Positions 35,386 through 48,570 of a stretch of DNA of 64,000 nt are shown here, piece after piece. How positions within the stretch are numbered: position 1 is the first letter of the stretch; each line of letters opens with the position of its first letter. Source of the DNA: Sabulicella rubraurantiaca. GTDB taxonomy: Bacteria > Pseudomonadota > Alphaproteobacteria > Acetobacterales > Acetobacteraceae. Under the pieces are notes generated by a model. That model saw nothing but the letters and a program-made list of their open reading frames with translations, did not search any database and had not been told where the DNA came from. The stretch lies in contig NZ_JAFEUU010000006.1 of assembly GCF_017355885.1 (NCBI RefSeq), positions 269,243-333,242 on the forward strand. The letters run 5' to 3'. The position numbers and the translations under genes were made by a program.

Positions 35386-35417
35386 AACCGCCACCCTGGG
35401 AGGGTCGCATCCTTCCC

Positions 35418-35831
35418 ATGTGGCCCGCCTTTCTCGCAGCCCTGCTGCTTTCCATCCCCGAAGCCCCGGCGCAGACCCGGCGTGAATACGACGCGCAGGG
35501 GCGCTTTGGGGGCCGCGCCGAGGATCGCGGGCAGAACAGCCGCGCTTATGACGCGCAGGGCCGTTTCACCGGCCGCTCCGAGTTCCGTGACGGCGAGCGG
35601 CGGGACTATGACCGGGAAGGCCGGTTCCAGGGCAGGGCCGAGACGCGTGGCGACGCGACGCGGCTTTACGACGCGCAAGGTCGCTTCGAGGGGCGCAGCG
35701 AAACGCGCGGCGGTGAGACCCGTCACTACGATGCGCAGGGGAGGTTCCAGGGCCGCTCGGAAACCCGCAATGGCGAGACGCAGCACTACGATGCCCAGGG
35801 GCGATTCACCGGCCGCACCGAGCGGCGCTGA
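35418..35831 (+). CDS. Secreted protein made of 20-residue tandem repeats
   Basis: 137 residues. A signal peptide of 19 residues ends in APAQ. The rest is five full repeats and a partial sixth, each exactly 20 residues (60 bp), with the pattern YDAQGRFxGRSExRxGexRx. The units are rich in Arg, Gly, Asp and Gln and carry strong charge of both signs. They recall the beta-strand-turn of YD repeats, but shorter and without the same spacing. I do not know the family. The first and third copies are the most diverged (RAEDRGQN; YDREGRF). Confidence 0.72.
   Translation: MWPAFLAALLLSIPEAPAQTRREYDAQGRFGGRAEDRGQNSRAYDAQGRFTGRSEFRDGERRDYDREGRFQGRAETRGDATRLYDAQGRFEGRSETRGGETRHYDAQGRFQGRSETRNGETQHYDAQGRFTGRTERR
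35475..35828 (+). repeat. 60-bp in-frame tandem repeat
   Basis: Just after the signal peptide coding part, the DNA repeats every 60 bp around tacgacgcgcaggg...cgcttc..ggccgc, six copies, the last partial. Copies differ mostly at third codon positions and at the variable sites, so they are old or selected at the protein level and not a recent expansion. Confidence 0.75.
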
Positions 35832-35876
35832 CGCCTGCCTTGCAACCCGGGGCGGGGCTGCGCACCTTTTCCGCCC

Positions 35877-37025
35877 ATGTGGGATCGTCTCAACAGGCTG
35901 TGGCGTGAGGTCGAGGACGTGCTTCTCGCCCGCCGGGTCGAGGACCGGGCGCGACAGGCAGCCGAGGCGGCGGCGCCCGTCATCTGGATGCTGGGCAAGA
36001 CACAGGCCGGCAAGACCGCCATCGTCGCCGCCCTGACCGGCGACAGCCGCGCCGAGATCGGCCAGGGCTTCGCTCCCTGCACCCGGGAATCCCGCCTCTA
36101 CGACGTGCCGCCCGAGGCGCCGGTGGTGCGCTTCCTCGACACGCGCGGCCTGGGCGAGGCGCGCTACGACCCCGCCGAGGACATCGCCTTCTGCGAGTCG
36201 CAGGCCCATCTGCTGCTCGCGGTGATGCAGGCCTCCGACCCCGACCAGGGCGCGGTGCTGCGCGTGGTGCGCGAGGCGCGGCGCCGCCATCCCGAATGGC
36301 CGCTGGTGGTGGCGCAGACCGGCCTCCATCGCCTCTACCCGCCCGGCGCCACCCATGCCGAAACATGGGACGAGGCGGAAGCGCCCGAGGCGCTACGCCG
36401 GGCGCTGGAGACCCAGCGGCGCCTGTTCGACGGTCTGGGCGCGCGCTGCGTCCCGCTCGACTTCACCGAGGAGGAAATGGGCCTTTCCCCGCGCCTGTAT
36501 CGCGTGGAGGCGCTGCGCGAGGCCTTAGAAACCGCCTCCGCCGAGGTGGCGGTGGCGCTGCGTCGGATCGACACGGATGAGGGCCAGGACCGGCTGGTCC
36601 GGCAGGCCCGGCGCACCGTCTATGCCTATGCGGCGCTGGCGGGCGGGGCAGGGGCGGTGCCGGTGCCGCTCGCCGGGCTGGGCGGCCTCGCCACGCTGCA
36701 GGCTCTGATGCTGCGCGCCCTGGCCGAGCGCTTCGGCGTAGCCTGGACCCGACGCGACTGGGCGGAGTTCATCGGCTCGCTCGGCACCGGGTCGTTGCTG
36801 GGGGTGGGGCTGCGCTACGGTCTGGCCGAGATCTTCAAGCTGATCCCGGGCGTCGGTACGGTGCTGGCCGGGGCCGCCAATGCCGCCGCCGCCGCCGCCC
36901 TCACCACCGCACTGGGCGAGGCCGCCATCGCCTATCTGTCCCGCCGCCGCCTGGGCCAGGCCGCCTCGGCCCGCGAGTTGCGGGAGGTCTTCGCGGCGAC
37001 GCTGCGCGACGCCTGGGCACGATGA
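35877..37025 (+). CDS. GTPase with C-terminal DUF697-like membrane domain
   Basis: 382 residues. Walker A is G40-KTQA-GKT47, the switch II motif is FLDTRG (Asp88), and the base-specificity NKxD is not clear (LVVAQTGLHRLY). The G domain spans about residues 35-215. The C-terminal part (about 245-365) has hydrophobic glycine-rich helices (AALAGGAGAVPVPLAGLGGLA; LIPGVGTVLAGAANAAAAAAL), as in DUF697 of YcjF-like GTPases. It overlaps the next gene by 4 bp. A dynamin-like or membrane-remodelling role is possible, but not shown. Confidence 0.82.
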   Translation: MWDRLNRLWREVEDVLLARRVEDRARQAAEAAAPVIWMLGKTQAGKTAIVAALTGDSRAEIGQGFAPCTRESRLYDVPPEAPVVRFLDTRGLGEARYDPAEDIAFCESQAHLLLAVMQASDPDQGAVLRVVREARRRHPEWPLVVAQTGLHRLYPPGATHAETWDEAEAPEALRRALETQRRLFDGLGARCVPLDFTEEEMGLSPRLYRVEALREALETASAEVAVALRRIDTDEGQDRLVRQARRTVYAYAALAGGAGAVPVPLAGLGGLATLQALMLRALAERFGVAWTRRDWAEFIGSLGTGSLLGVGLRYGLAEIFKLIPGVGTVLAGAANAAAAAALTTALGEAAIAYLSRRRLGQAASARELREVFAATLRDAWAR

Positions 37026-38413
37026 GGGTCGGGCTGCGCCGCTACCTGCGCCGCTATTGGCGCGAGGCCCTGCTCGGCTTCTGCCTCGCCGCGCCCTGGC
37101 TGTCGCTGATGGTGCTGGGCGGGCTCTGGCTGTGGGAGGCGGGGCGTGTGGTCTGGTGGGCGATCGGCGCCGCACTTTTCGCCCTGGCGGCTTGGCCGCT
37201 GCGCGTCGCCGTGCGCCGCCGCGCCATCGCCCGCGTCACGGAGGCCGCGGCCACGCGGCGGGGCTTCGACCCCACGGAGGACACGGTGGAGGACATCGCG
37301 GCGCGGGAGCTGGTGAACCGCCGCGCCGCCGCAGCCGGACCCCTCGACCTGACCGACCGGGAGGCGGTGGAGCGGACGCTGCGGGAGACGGTGGAGGCGG
37401 TGGCTGCCCATTACCACCCCACCGCCAAGCGCCCCACCTTGCAGACCACCCCGCCCGAGCTGCTGCTTCTCATGGAGCGGCTGAGCAATCGGCTGCGTGG
37501 GCTGATCCGCGACTTTCCCCTGCTGCACCGCACCAAGCTGGAGCGGCTGGTCTCCGGCGCCGAGTTCTGGGACCGGCATGGTGGCACGCTGACCCGGCTC
37601 TACGAGGCCGCGGACGCGCTGTGGCGCGTGTCCCGCTTCGCCCGCAACCCTGCCTCTGCCGTGTTCCGGGAGGCGGCGCGCGTCGCCGACGTATCCACCT
37701 TCGGTCTCCTCACCGACACGGCGGGGCGGGAGGCGCATCGCTTCCTAATCCGCGAGGCGGGGGATGCCGCCATCGCCCTGTACTCCGGCCGGCTCCGCAT
37801 GACGGAGGCGGAGATCAATGCCTTGACCGAGCCGGTGCCGGAGGCGGCGCCGCTGCGCCTTTCCATCACCGGGCGGCCCGGGGCGGGCGTCACCACCATG
37901 GCCGAGGCGCTGGAGGCGCTGGCCCGGGAGGCAGGCTTCGCCTTGCTGGAACGTGGTGCCTGGCGCGGGGCGGATGCCGTGCTGCTCGTCTCCCCTGCCA
38001 TGCGGCCGGACCGGGCGGAGGATCTGGCCCTGCTGGAGGCGCTGCGGAAGGAAGCCGGGCTGGCACCGCCGCCCATCCTCGTCGCCATGACCGGGGCCGA
38101 TCTCCTCCCGCCGCCCACCCAATGGCCGCCCGAGGACCATCCCGCCAAGCGCGCCACCGTGGACAAGGCGCGGGCGGCGGTGGCGGAGGCGCTGGACGTG
38201 GCCGATGTCCATCCCGTCGCCTTCCCACCCGGCGGGACACCCTGGGGGCTGGAGGCGCTGGCGGCGGCGCTCAAGGCCGCGAAGCCTGCCGCCCGCCGGG
38301 CGCGGGAGGCGCGGCTGCGGGCGGAGGATGCCCGCTTCTCGCCCCTTGCCGAGGCGGGGCGGGCCTTTCGGACGGGCCGTAACGTGCTGAGCGCCCTCAC
38401 CAAGAAGAAATAG
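37022..38413 (+). CDS. Membrane protein with degenerate P-loop domain
   Basis: 463 residues. Two membrane helices at about 16-39 and 43-62 are followed by a helical region and a GTPase-like part. There the Walker A is G284-RPGA-GVT, so the essential Lys is replaced by Val at position 290. The later LLVSPAMRPDRAEDLALLEAL and ILVAMTGADLLP look like remnants of switch and NKxD-type (TGAD) sites. It is coupled by a 4-bp overlap to the active GTPase upstream, so it probably acts as a partner or regulator rather than an enzyme. No family is known to me. Confidence 0.75.
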   Translation: MRVGLRRYLRRYWREALLGFCLAAPWLSLMVLGGLWLWEAGRVVWWAIGAALFALAAWPLRVAVRRRAIARVTEAAATRRGFDPTEDTVEDIAARELVNRRAAAAGPLDLTDREAVERTLRETVEAVAAHYHPTAKRPTLQTTPPELLLLMERLSNRLRGLIRDFPLLHRTKLERLVSGAEFWDRHGGTLTRLYEAADALWRVSRFARNPASAVFREAARVADVSTFGLLTDTAGREAHRFLIREAGDAAIALYSGRLRMTEAEINALTEPVPEAAPLRLSITGRPGAGVTTMAEALEALAREAGFALLERGAWRGADAVLLVSPAMRPDRAEDLALLEALRKEAGLAPPPILVAMTGADLLPPPTQWPPEDHPAKRATVDKARAAVAEALDVADVHPVAFPPGGTPWGLEALAAALKAAKPAARRAREARLRAEDARFSPLAEAGRAFRTGRNVLSALTKKK

Positions 38414-38428
38414 ACGGTTCACGCTTGG

Positions 38429-38457
38429 TTGCCGTCCTGCAAGCCCTGTGTTAGAGC
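38429..38457 (+). promoter_or_regulatory. Sigma70-like promoter of the atp operon
   Basis: TTGCCG (38429-38434), a 17-bp spacer and TAGAGC (38452-38457) lie in the 104-bp gap before atpH. The match is moderate, and no other good -35/-10 pair is visible there. Confidence 0.35.
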
Positions 38458-38517
38458 GCCCGCGCCTTTCGGGGGTCGTCCCTGAAGGCCTTCCAGGAAC
38501 AGGACCGGGACCGCCAG

Positions 38518-40639
<2,122 letters not shown>

Positions 40640-40660
40640 CGCTCTGAACGGGGTCGCCCG

Positions 40661-42986
<2,326 letters not shown>

Positions 42987-43007
42987 GCCGCCAGCATCTT
43001 CTGCCCT

Positions 43008-43048
43008 CAGACGCCGGGCGGCGGCTCCGCCGCCTTGGCTTCCGCGCC
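43008..43048 (+). repeat. 41-bp interspersed hairpin repeat, copy 2
   Basis: It matches the minus-strand sequence of 615-655 in 39 of 41 positions: the GGCGGCGG/CCGCCGCC hairpin plus TTGGCTTCCGCGCC. It is the first part of the hairpin cluster in the atpD-atpC gap. Confidence 0.7.
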
Positions 43049-43138
43049 GTGAATGGCGCGCCGGCTGAAAGGCCGGTTGGGGCGTGGCGCCGGCCTTGCC
43101 GGCGCATTCTCGTTGGGCGGTGCCCGCCTTTTCGGGCA
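43049..43138 (+). repeat. Three further hairpins in the atpD-atpC gap
   Basis: After the 41-bp repeat come CCGGC-tgaaag-GCCGG (43061-43076), GCGCCGGC-ctt-GCCGGCGC (43087-43105) and TGCCCG-cctttt-CGGGCA (43121-43138). Together with the repeat they form a four-hairpin mosaic of 130 bp, like bacterial interspersed mosaic elements. It could lower atpC expression or stabilise the upstream mRNA end. Confidence 0.6.
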
Positions 43139-43168
43139 GCCGCTTCTTTTGGGTAGCAGGGGGCGCAC

Positions 43169-43579
43169 GTGGCCAACTTCCAGCTCGAACTCGTCTCGCC
43201 GGAAAAGCTCCTCCTCTCGCGCGAGGTGGAGATGGCGATCATCCCCGCCGCCGAGGGCGAGATGGGCGTCCTTGCCGGCCATGCGCCGATGATCGTGGCG
43301 CTGCGTGGCGGCATCATCCGCGTGCGCGAGAACGGCCAGGAGACGGAGCGCCTCTTCGTCGCCGGCGGCTTTGCCGAGATCACGCCCACCCGCGTGACCG
43401 TGCTGGCCGACGAGGCGACGCCGGTTGCCGAACTCTCCCGCACCGAGGCGGAGCGCCGCATCGGCGAGGCCGAGGCCGCCTATGCCGCGGCCGCCTCCGA
43501 CACACCGGAGCACCGCGACGCCGCCATGGCTCGCCTCCTTTCCATGCGTGCCATGCGCGACGCGGCTCAAGCGGCTTGA
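43169..43579 (+). CDS. atpC: F1 ATP synthase subunit epsilon
   Basis: 136 residues from a GTG at 43169. It begins ANFQLELVSPEKLLLSREVEMAIIPAAEGEMGVLAGHAPM and has the beta-sandwich pattern, then a helical C-terminus with Ala-rich repeats. Epsilon couples gamma to the c-ring and can inhibit hydrolysis. It is last in the operon, after the hairpin cluster. Confidence 0.95.
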   Translation: MANFQLELVSPEKLLLSREVEMAIIPAAEGEMGVLAGHAPMIVALRGGIIRVRENGQETERLFVAGGFAEITPTRVTVLADEATPVAELSRTEAERRIGEAEAAYAAAASDTPEHRDAAMARLLSMRAMRDAAQAA

Positions 43580-43610
43580 AGCGCGCCCGCCGCCCGCGCA
43601 TCTCCGTGCC

Positions 43611-44456
43611 ATGAAGCACTGGACGATCGAGCAGGTGGCGTGGGATCGCTTCGATCCCGCAAAGGTTGACCCCGCGGTCATCCCGCTGGTGAAGGCCGCC
43701 GCCATGGTGGAGCGCAACGGCGACGACTACGCGCTCTACCTCAAATCCATCTTCAAGGACGACCCGGACTTCCAACTTGCTGCCGACAACTGGGCGGTGG
43801 AGGAGATCCAGCATGGCGACGCGCTGGGCAAGTGGTCCACCCTGGCCGACCCGTCCTTCGACTACATGGCCGCCTTCGCGAAGTACCGCGCTGGCTTCAC
43901 CATCGACACCAAGGCCGACGCCTCCATCCGTGGCTCCCTGACCGGGGAGCTGATCGCGCGCTGCATGGTGGAGACGGGCACCTCCTCCTACTACACCGCC
44001 CTCGGCGAAGCCTCGGACGAGCCGGTGCTGAAGGAAATCTGCCGGCTCATCGCCGCCGACGAGTACCGGCACTTCAAGCTCTTCTACGACCACATGAAGC
44101 GCTACCTGCGGCGCGAGAACCTGTCCTTCCCCCGCCGATTGCGCGTCGCCCTGGGCCGCGTCGGCGAAACGGAGGACGACGAGCTCGCCTTCGCCTTCCA
44201 CTGTGCCAATGACGGGCCGGACGTCCCCTACGACCACGCCCGCTGCTCCGCCGGCTACATGGGCCGCGCCATGACCTATTACCGGTTCCGCCACATCGAG
44301 CGCGGCATGGGCATGATCTTCAAGGCGGTGGGGCTGGAGCCGCGCGGCAAGCTTTCTGCCTTCGCGGCCCGCGCTTCCTGGAAGCTGCTGGAATGGAAGC
44401 GCGACCGCTTCCTGCGGGCCCTGGCGGCGCAGCAGCTGCTCCCCCGCGCCGCCTGA
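43611..44456 (+). CDS. Ferritin-like di-iron protein (acyl-ACP desaturase-like)
   Basis: 281 residues from the ATG at 43611. A four-helix bundle with E-x-x-H motifs: NWAVEEIQHGDAL and LIAADEYRHFKLFYDHM. A further Glu in GELIARCMVETGTSSYYTAL would complete a di-iron site as in stearoyl-ACP desaturase or ferritin-like oxygenases. The function is not known. It follows atpC by 31 bp, possibly co-transcribed. Confidence 0.78.
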   Translation: MKHWTIEQVAWDRFDPAKVDPAVIPLVKAAAMVERNGDDYALYLKSIFKDDPDFQLAADNWAVEEIQHGDALGKWSTLADPSFDYMAAFAKYRAGFTIDTKADASIRGSLTGELIARCMVETGTSSYYTALGEASDEPVLKEICRLIAADEYRHFKLFYDHMKRYLRRENLSFPRRLRVALGRVGETEDDELAFAFHCANDGPDVPYDHARCSAGYMGRAMTYYRFRHIERGMGMIFKAVGLEPRGKLSAFAARASWKLLEWKRDRFLRALAAQQLLPRAA

Positions 44457-44486
44457 CAGGGGTGGCGCCGCGCCGCGTGGCGTGGC

Positions 44487-45551
44487 ATGGCCCGCCCCGT
44501 CGTGCCCAGCTTCCTGCCCCACCTGATCCTGGCCCTTCCGCTCGCCCTGGTTTCGGCCATCACGGTGCGGGCGATGATCGCGCGGCCCATCCTAGACCAC
44601 CCGGACCACCGCAAGGCGCATCGCAACCCCACACCCAAGGGGGGCGGGCTGGGGCCGGTGCTGGCCTTCATCCTCGGCATGCTGGCGGTGCATCATGTCA
44701 CGCCACTCATGCCGCTGGCGGATACGCGCTACACCGGCGTGATCCTGGCCGCGATCGCCATGGCGGCGGTGGCGCTGGCGGACGACATCCGCGACTTCCG
44801 CTTCCTGGTGAAGCTGGGCGCCCAGGCAGGCGCCGCGCTGGTCGCCATGGGCTCGGGCCTCGTGCTCCAGCGCCTGTCACTGCCCTTTTTCGGCGAAGTG
44901 GAGCTGGGGGCGCTCGGCCTTGCCATCACCCTGTTCTGGATCGTCGGCTGCACCAATGCCGTGAACTTCATGGACGGGATGGACGGGCTGGTGGCCGGGG
45001 TGGTGCTGGTCTCCTCCTTGGCCCTGGCGCTGATCGGCGCGCTGGAAGGCGGCTGGTTCGTCTTCGCCGCCGGTTTGTTCCTGGCGGCCGGATTCGCAGG
45101 ATTCCTCCCCTTCAACCTCCACCCGGCGCGGATCTTCATGGGCGATGTCGGCTCGCAATTCGCCGGCTTCATCCTCGCCGTGCTGGCCGTCGCGGCGGCG
45201 GGGTTCGAGAGCAGCCAGGTTTCCTTCCTGGTGGTGCCGCTGCTGCTCTTCGGACTGCTCTGGGATGCCGGATTCACCCTGCTGCGCCGCGCCCTGTTGG
45301 GCGAGCGGGTGAGCGACCCACACCGCACGCACCTGTATCAGATGGCGCAGCGGACCGGGATGCGTGTACCCCTCATCGCCGGCCTGCATTGGGGCTTCGC
45401 CGCTTTGGGGGCCGCGCTCTCCCTGATTTTCCTCCAACTGCCGGCTGCCGAGAAACCCTTGGTGGTGCTGCCCGCCCTGCTGGCGCAGCTGGCCTGGACC
45501 GGCTTTGTCGCCCTTCGCGTCCGCCGCGCCGGGCTGTCCTGGCGCGTCTGA
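44487..45551 (+). CDS. WecA/MraY-family undecaprenyl-phosphate sugar-1-phosphate transferase
   Basis: 354 residues, about ten membrane segments. The metal site Asp pair is in ALADDIRDFR, the second Asp motif is NFMDGMDGL, and the HIPHH-like cytoplasmic loop is DPHRTHLYQMAQ. NPTPKGGGLGP is near the N-terminus. It transfers a sugar phosphate (GlcNAc- or related) to undecaprenyl phosphate, starting O-antigen or another surface glycan. Not MraY itself, as it stands outside the dcw cluster. Confidence 0.87.
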   Translation: MARPVVPSFLPHLILALPLALVSAITVRAMIARPILDHPDHRKAHRNPTPKGGGLGPVLAFILGMLAVHHVTPLMPLADTRYTGVILAAIAMAAVALADDIRDFRFLVKLGAQAGAALVAMGSGLVLQRLSLPFFGEVELGALGLAITLFWIVGCTNAVNFMDGMDGLVAGVVLVSSLALALIGALEGGWFVFAAGLFLAAGFAGFLPFNLHPARIFMGDVGSQFAGFILAVLAVAAAGFESSQVSFLVVPLLLFGLLWDAGFTLLRRALLGERVSDPHRTHLYQMAQRTGMRVPLIAGLHWGFAALGAALSLIFLQLPAAEKPLVVLPALLAQLAWTGFVALRVRRAGLSWRV

Positions 45552-45588
45552 CAAGGCTTTCTTCACCTTCGCGCGCCATCCTCGTGCC

Positions 45589-46470
45589 ATGCGCGTGGAG
45601 GAGGCCCGTCTGGCGGAACTGGCGCGCCTCGTGGAGGCGCTGGAGCGGCTCGCGCCCCGGGAAGGGGATCAACGCACGCGGGCACTGATTGCCGTCTCGC
45701 GTCAGCTTCTCGCCGAACCCACGCGGCGCCGCGCCGACCTTGGCCCCAAGCTTCTGGCCCTGGGTGCCCTGCTGGCCGATGCGGTGGCGCTTGCACTGGC
45801 CATGGTCTCGCTACTCGCGCCGGATGCGCGGCTGCTGGTTCCGTCCGTCTTGTGGCTGCTGTGGCGGCTGCGCCGCCTCGCCTGGCTCGGGGAGGAAGCG
45901 GCGCTGTTCCTGTGGGACATGGCCGCCCAGGGCTGGGACTGGCTGGCCGAGGCCTTCAGCCACCGCGCCGCCCAGCGGCTGGAGGCGCGCCTCGCCGCCA
46001 CGGTCCTTCTTCGGCGCTGGCGCCGCCATGAAGCAGCAAGTCTCGACAAGCCGCAGGTGGAGGATTTCCTGGCCGGGTTCGGCGCGCGCACCCTAGGCGG
46101 CTGGCAAGCCCACGCCGCGGCACAGGAAGGCGGGGCGGCGCGCCGCCTGCGCCATCGCCGTGCCTCCGCGCTGCGCCGCGCCTTCCGCGAGATGGCGCTC
46201 GACGGCGCCTTCCGGCCCGAGGCCGTGCCCCCGCCTCCACCCCCCGTTCCGTCGCCGGCCGCGCCCGGGCCCGATCCGGCCGAGCAGGCACGGCGCGAGG
46301 CGAAGCGGGCCGGAATCGCCGCCCTGCTGCGCCGCAAGCGCGCCGAGGTGGACCAGGCGCATGGCTGGAAGCTCAAGACCCCCGCCGAGCACGAGCAGCG
46401 CGACCGTCACCTCGCCACGCTGCGTGGTGAGATCGCGGCGCTGGAGGCGGAGGCGAAGGCCCTCAGTTGA
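45589..46470 (+). CDS. Hypothetical protein with two membrane helices
   Basis: 293 residues from the ATG at 45589. A helical N-terminus (residues 1-40) leads to two hydrophobic stretches at about 55-78 and 82-100. A Pro-rich linker (PPPPPPVPSPAAPGPDP, about 216-232) separates a charged helical C-terminus rich in Arg, Lys and Glu (AKRAGIAALLRRKRAEVDQA, then LATLRGEIAALEAEAK), probably a coiled coil. I do not recognise it. Its end overlaps the convergent ferredoxin gene by 8 bp. Confidence 0.6.
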   Translation: MRVEEARLAELARLVEALERLAPREGDQRTRALIAVSRQLLAEPTRRRADLGPKLLALGALLADAVALALAMVSLLAPDARLLVPSVLWLLWRLRRLAWLGEEAALFLWDMAAQGWDWLAEAFSHRAAQRLEARLAATVLLRRWRRHEAASLDKPQVEDFLAGFGARTLGGWQAHAAAQEGGAARRLRHRRASALRRAFREMALDGAFRPEAVPPPPPPVPSPAAPGPDPAEQARREAKRAGIAALLRRKRAEVDQAHGWKLKTPAEHEQRDRHLATLRGEIAALEAEAKALS

Positions 46471-48493
46471 GGCGCTTCGCCCGTTCCGCCTCGCGCAGAT
46501 AGTCCTCGGTGGTGCGGCTCGGAGGTCGCTCCGCCGCCGCGTAGGGGTCCAGGGCGTTCTCCGTCGCCTCCACCACGCGGCAATCCTCGCAAAGCTCCAG
46601 TGCGCGCAGCCGTGCCGGGTCCTGGAACATCCAGTGCCCGCTCGCGACCAGCTTGCTCTTCACCCGCTCGATGGAGGACTTCATGCCAAACGGCTTGGCG
46701 CAGCGCAGGCAGTGGAAGGGCTCCTCCTCCTTCACCACCGCGATGCGTGACGCCTCGGGCCGCAGATCCAGGCGCGGCTCCAGCGTGATAACCTTCTCCG
46801 GGCAGGTCGCGGCGCAAAGGCCGCATTGCACGCAGGCATCCTCCAGGAAGCGAAGCTGCGGGTGCTCCGGATTGGCGGTCAGCGCGCCGGTTGGGCAGAC
46901 CATGGTGCAGGCCAGGCAGAGCGTACAGCCTGAGACCTCCACCCGCGCCAAGCCGAAAGGCGCCTTCTCCTCCATGGGGATGACCGGATGGCGCGCGCCG
47001 GTCGCCGCATCCAGGGCGCGGAAGGCCTGGCGCATCACCTCGCGCGGGGCGCCCAGCGGCAGGAAGGGGTCGGCCTCCCAGGTCGCGCGCAGGAGGCGCG
47101 TGTCGCGCAGCACCTCGCCGAGGGTGAAGGGGTCGTCGGTCTCGATCGCCGTGGCGCGGGCACCGCCCAGGCCCAGCCCCTCCAGCGCAGTCTGGAGGTA
47201 GCCGAGGTTGCGGAACACGCCCTCCGTCCCGTGCGGACGGCGCGACGGCAGCAGCAGCCGCACCCCCGCCGCGCCCCAGGCAAAGGCCCCGGCCAGCAGG
47301 GACAGGTCCAGCTGCGACACCTCGTTCACCTTGAGAGGGAGGACGCGCGCTGGCAGCCCGTCGCCATGGCGGGACAGGGCGTCCAGCAGCGCCTCGCCAT
47401 GGCCCTCGTCGTGGAACAGCACCACCGCGTCGCGCCCGCCCGCCTCGCGGAAGCCGAGCAGCATCGCGCGCATGCGCCGCGCCAGCGCATCGGCGGAGGG
47501 CAGGGCATAGGTGATGGCGCCGGTCGGGCAAACCGCCGCGCAGGCGCCGCAGCCGGCGCAGATCTCGGCCGAGACCTCGACGTGGTCCTTGCCGCTGGGG
47601 GTGATGGCGCCGGTGGGGCAGAGATCGAGGCAGCGCGTGCAGCCGGTGCGGCGGTTGCGCGAATGGGCGCAGAGCCCCGCGTCGAAGGACACGAAGCGGG
47701 GCTTATCAAAGGTGCCAACCAGCTCGCCCGCCGCGGCGATGGCGCGGGTCAGCGCGGTGGCGTCGCCCGGCGCGGCGCGCAGATAGCCCTGGCGTAGCTC
47801 ATGCGTCGGGAACAGGGGGGTGCCACCGGAAAGGTCCAGGATGAGGTCGCAGCGCGATGTGGCGCCGTTCTTTTCCGGTCCCCAGGCATAGGCGCTGCGG
47901 GAGGAGGGAGAGGGGGCGGCGTAGCCATCCACCGTGACGGAGAAGGCGCCGAGCCAGCCCGTCGCCGCCCGGGCGCGGCCCTTGGCCACCGGGAACTCGG
48001 CGCGTCGGAGCGGCTGCACCTCCGCCTCGCCCGTCAGCAGTACGGTGACGTCCAGCCGGTCCATCAGGGCGCGCGCCGCCTCCAGCGCCGCGGCGTCGCG
48101 ACCCAGGATCAAGGCCACGCCCTTGCTTTCCAGCGCGACCAGGGGGGTGTCGCCCATGGGCACCGCCGCCCCGGCCAGCAGCCCGGCCATCTTCGGCCCC
48201 GCGTCGCGGCCTTCGGCGGACCAGCCCGCATGCTCGCGCACGTTCACGAAGTCGAGGGGATGGCGGAACCCTGTCTCCTCCGCCTCCTGCGCGAAGAGCG
48301 GCGCTTCCTGGGTGCAGGCGACGGTGACGGGGCGGCTCTCGCCCATCGCGGCCAGGAAGCGGTCCAGCTGCGCCCGGCAGAGCTGCTCGGCCGTCCGCAC
48401 CTCGCCACCGCAGCCGCGCGCAATGGCGCGGCCATCGAGGTCCATCGTGTCCTCGCATGAACAGACGAAGTTGAGGCGCGTGGGAGCGGTCAT
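46463..48493 (-). CDS. Multi-cluster 4Fe-4S ferredoxin of the formate dehydrogenase locus
   Basis: 676 residues. N-terminal CSCEDTMDLDGR is followed by a part with HdrA-like character (QLCRAQLDRF, VACTQEAPLF). There are four [4Fe-4S] motifs: TGCTRCLDLCPTGAI, CAGCGACAAVCPTGAI, CTLCLACTMVCPTGAL and CVQCGLCAATCPEKVI, plus C-terminal CLRC and CEDC pairs. Such proteins occur in many alphaproteobacterial fdh clusters, probably as an electron partner or in maturation. It is divergent from the accessory genes, with 77 bp between the starts. Confidence 0.88.
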   Translation of the reverse strand: MTAPTRLNFVCSCEDTMDLDGRAIARGCGGEVRTAEQLCRAQLDRFLAAMGESRPVTVACTQEAPLFAQEAEETGFRHPLDFVNVREHAGWSAEGRDAGPKMAGLLAGAAVPMGDTPLVALESKGVALILGRDAAALEAARALMDRLDVTVLLTGEAEVQPLRRAEFPVAKGRARAATGWLGAFSVTVDGYAAPSPSSRSAYAWGPEKNGATSRCDLILDLSGGTPLFPTHELRQGYLRAAPGDATALTRAIAAAGELVGTFDKPRFVSFDAGLCAHSRNRRTGCTRCLDLCPTGAITPSGKDHVEVSAEICAGCGACAAVCPTGAITYALPSADALARRMRAMLLGFREAGGRDAVVLFHDEGHGEALLDALSRHGDGLPARVLPLKVNEVSQLDLSLLAGAFAWGAAGVRLLLPSRRPHGTEGVFRNLGYLQTALEGLGLGGARATAIETDDPFTLGEVLRDTRLLRATWEADPFLPLGAPREVMRQAFRALDAATGARHPVIPMEEKAPFGLARVEVSGCTLCLACTMVCPTGALTANPEHPQLRFLEDACVQCGLCAATCPEKVITLEPRLDLRPEASRIAVVKEEEPFHCLRCAKPFGMKSSIERVKSKLVASGHWMFQDPARLRALELCEDCRVVEATENALDPYAAAERPPSRTTEDYLREAERAKRLN

Positions 48494-48570
48494 CGAGGCG
48501 GTCTTTCTTCCCGGCGGGCTTGCGGGCGCTTATATCCCCCCGCGTCACTCGGGATAGATGGGGATTTCCG

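Noticed and set aside
35418..35831. 60-bp periodic repeats as a CRISPR array
   Set aside because: The repeats are in frame, contiguous without unique spacers, and begin after a signal peptide.
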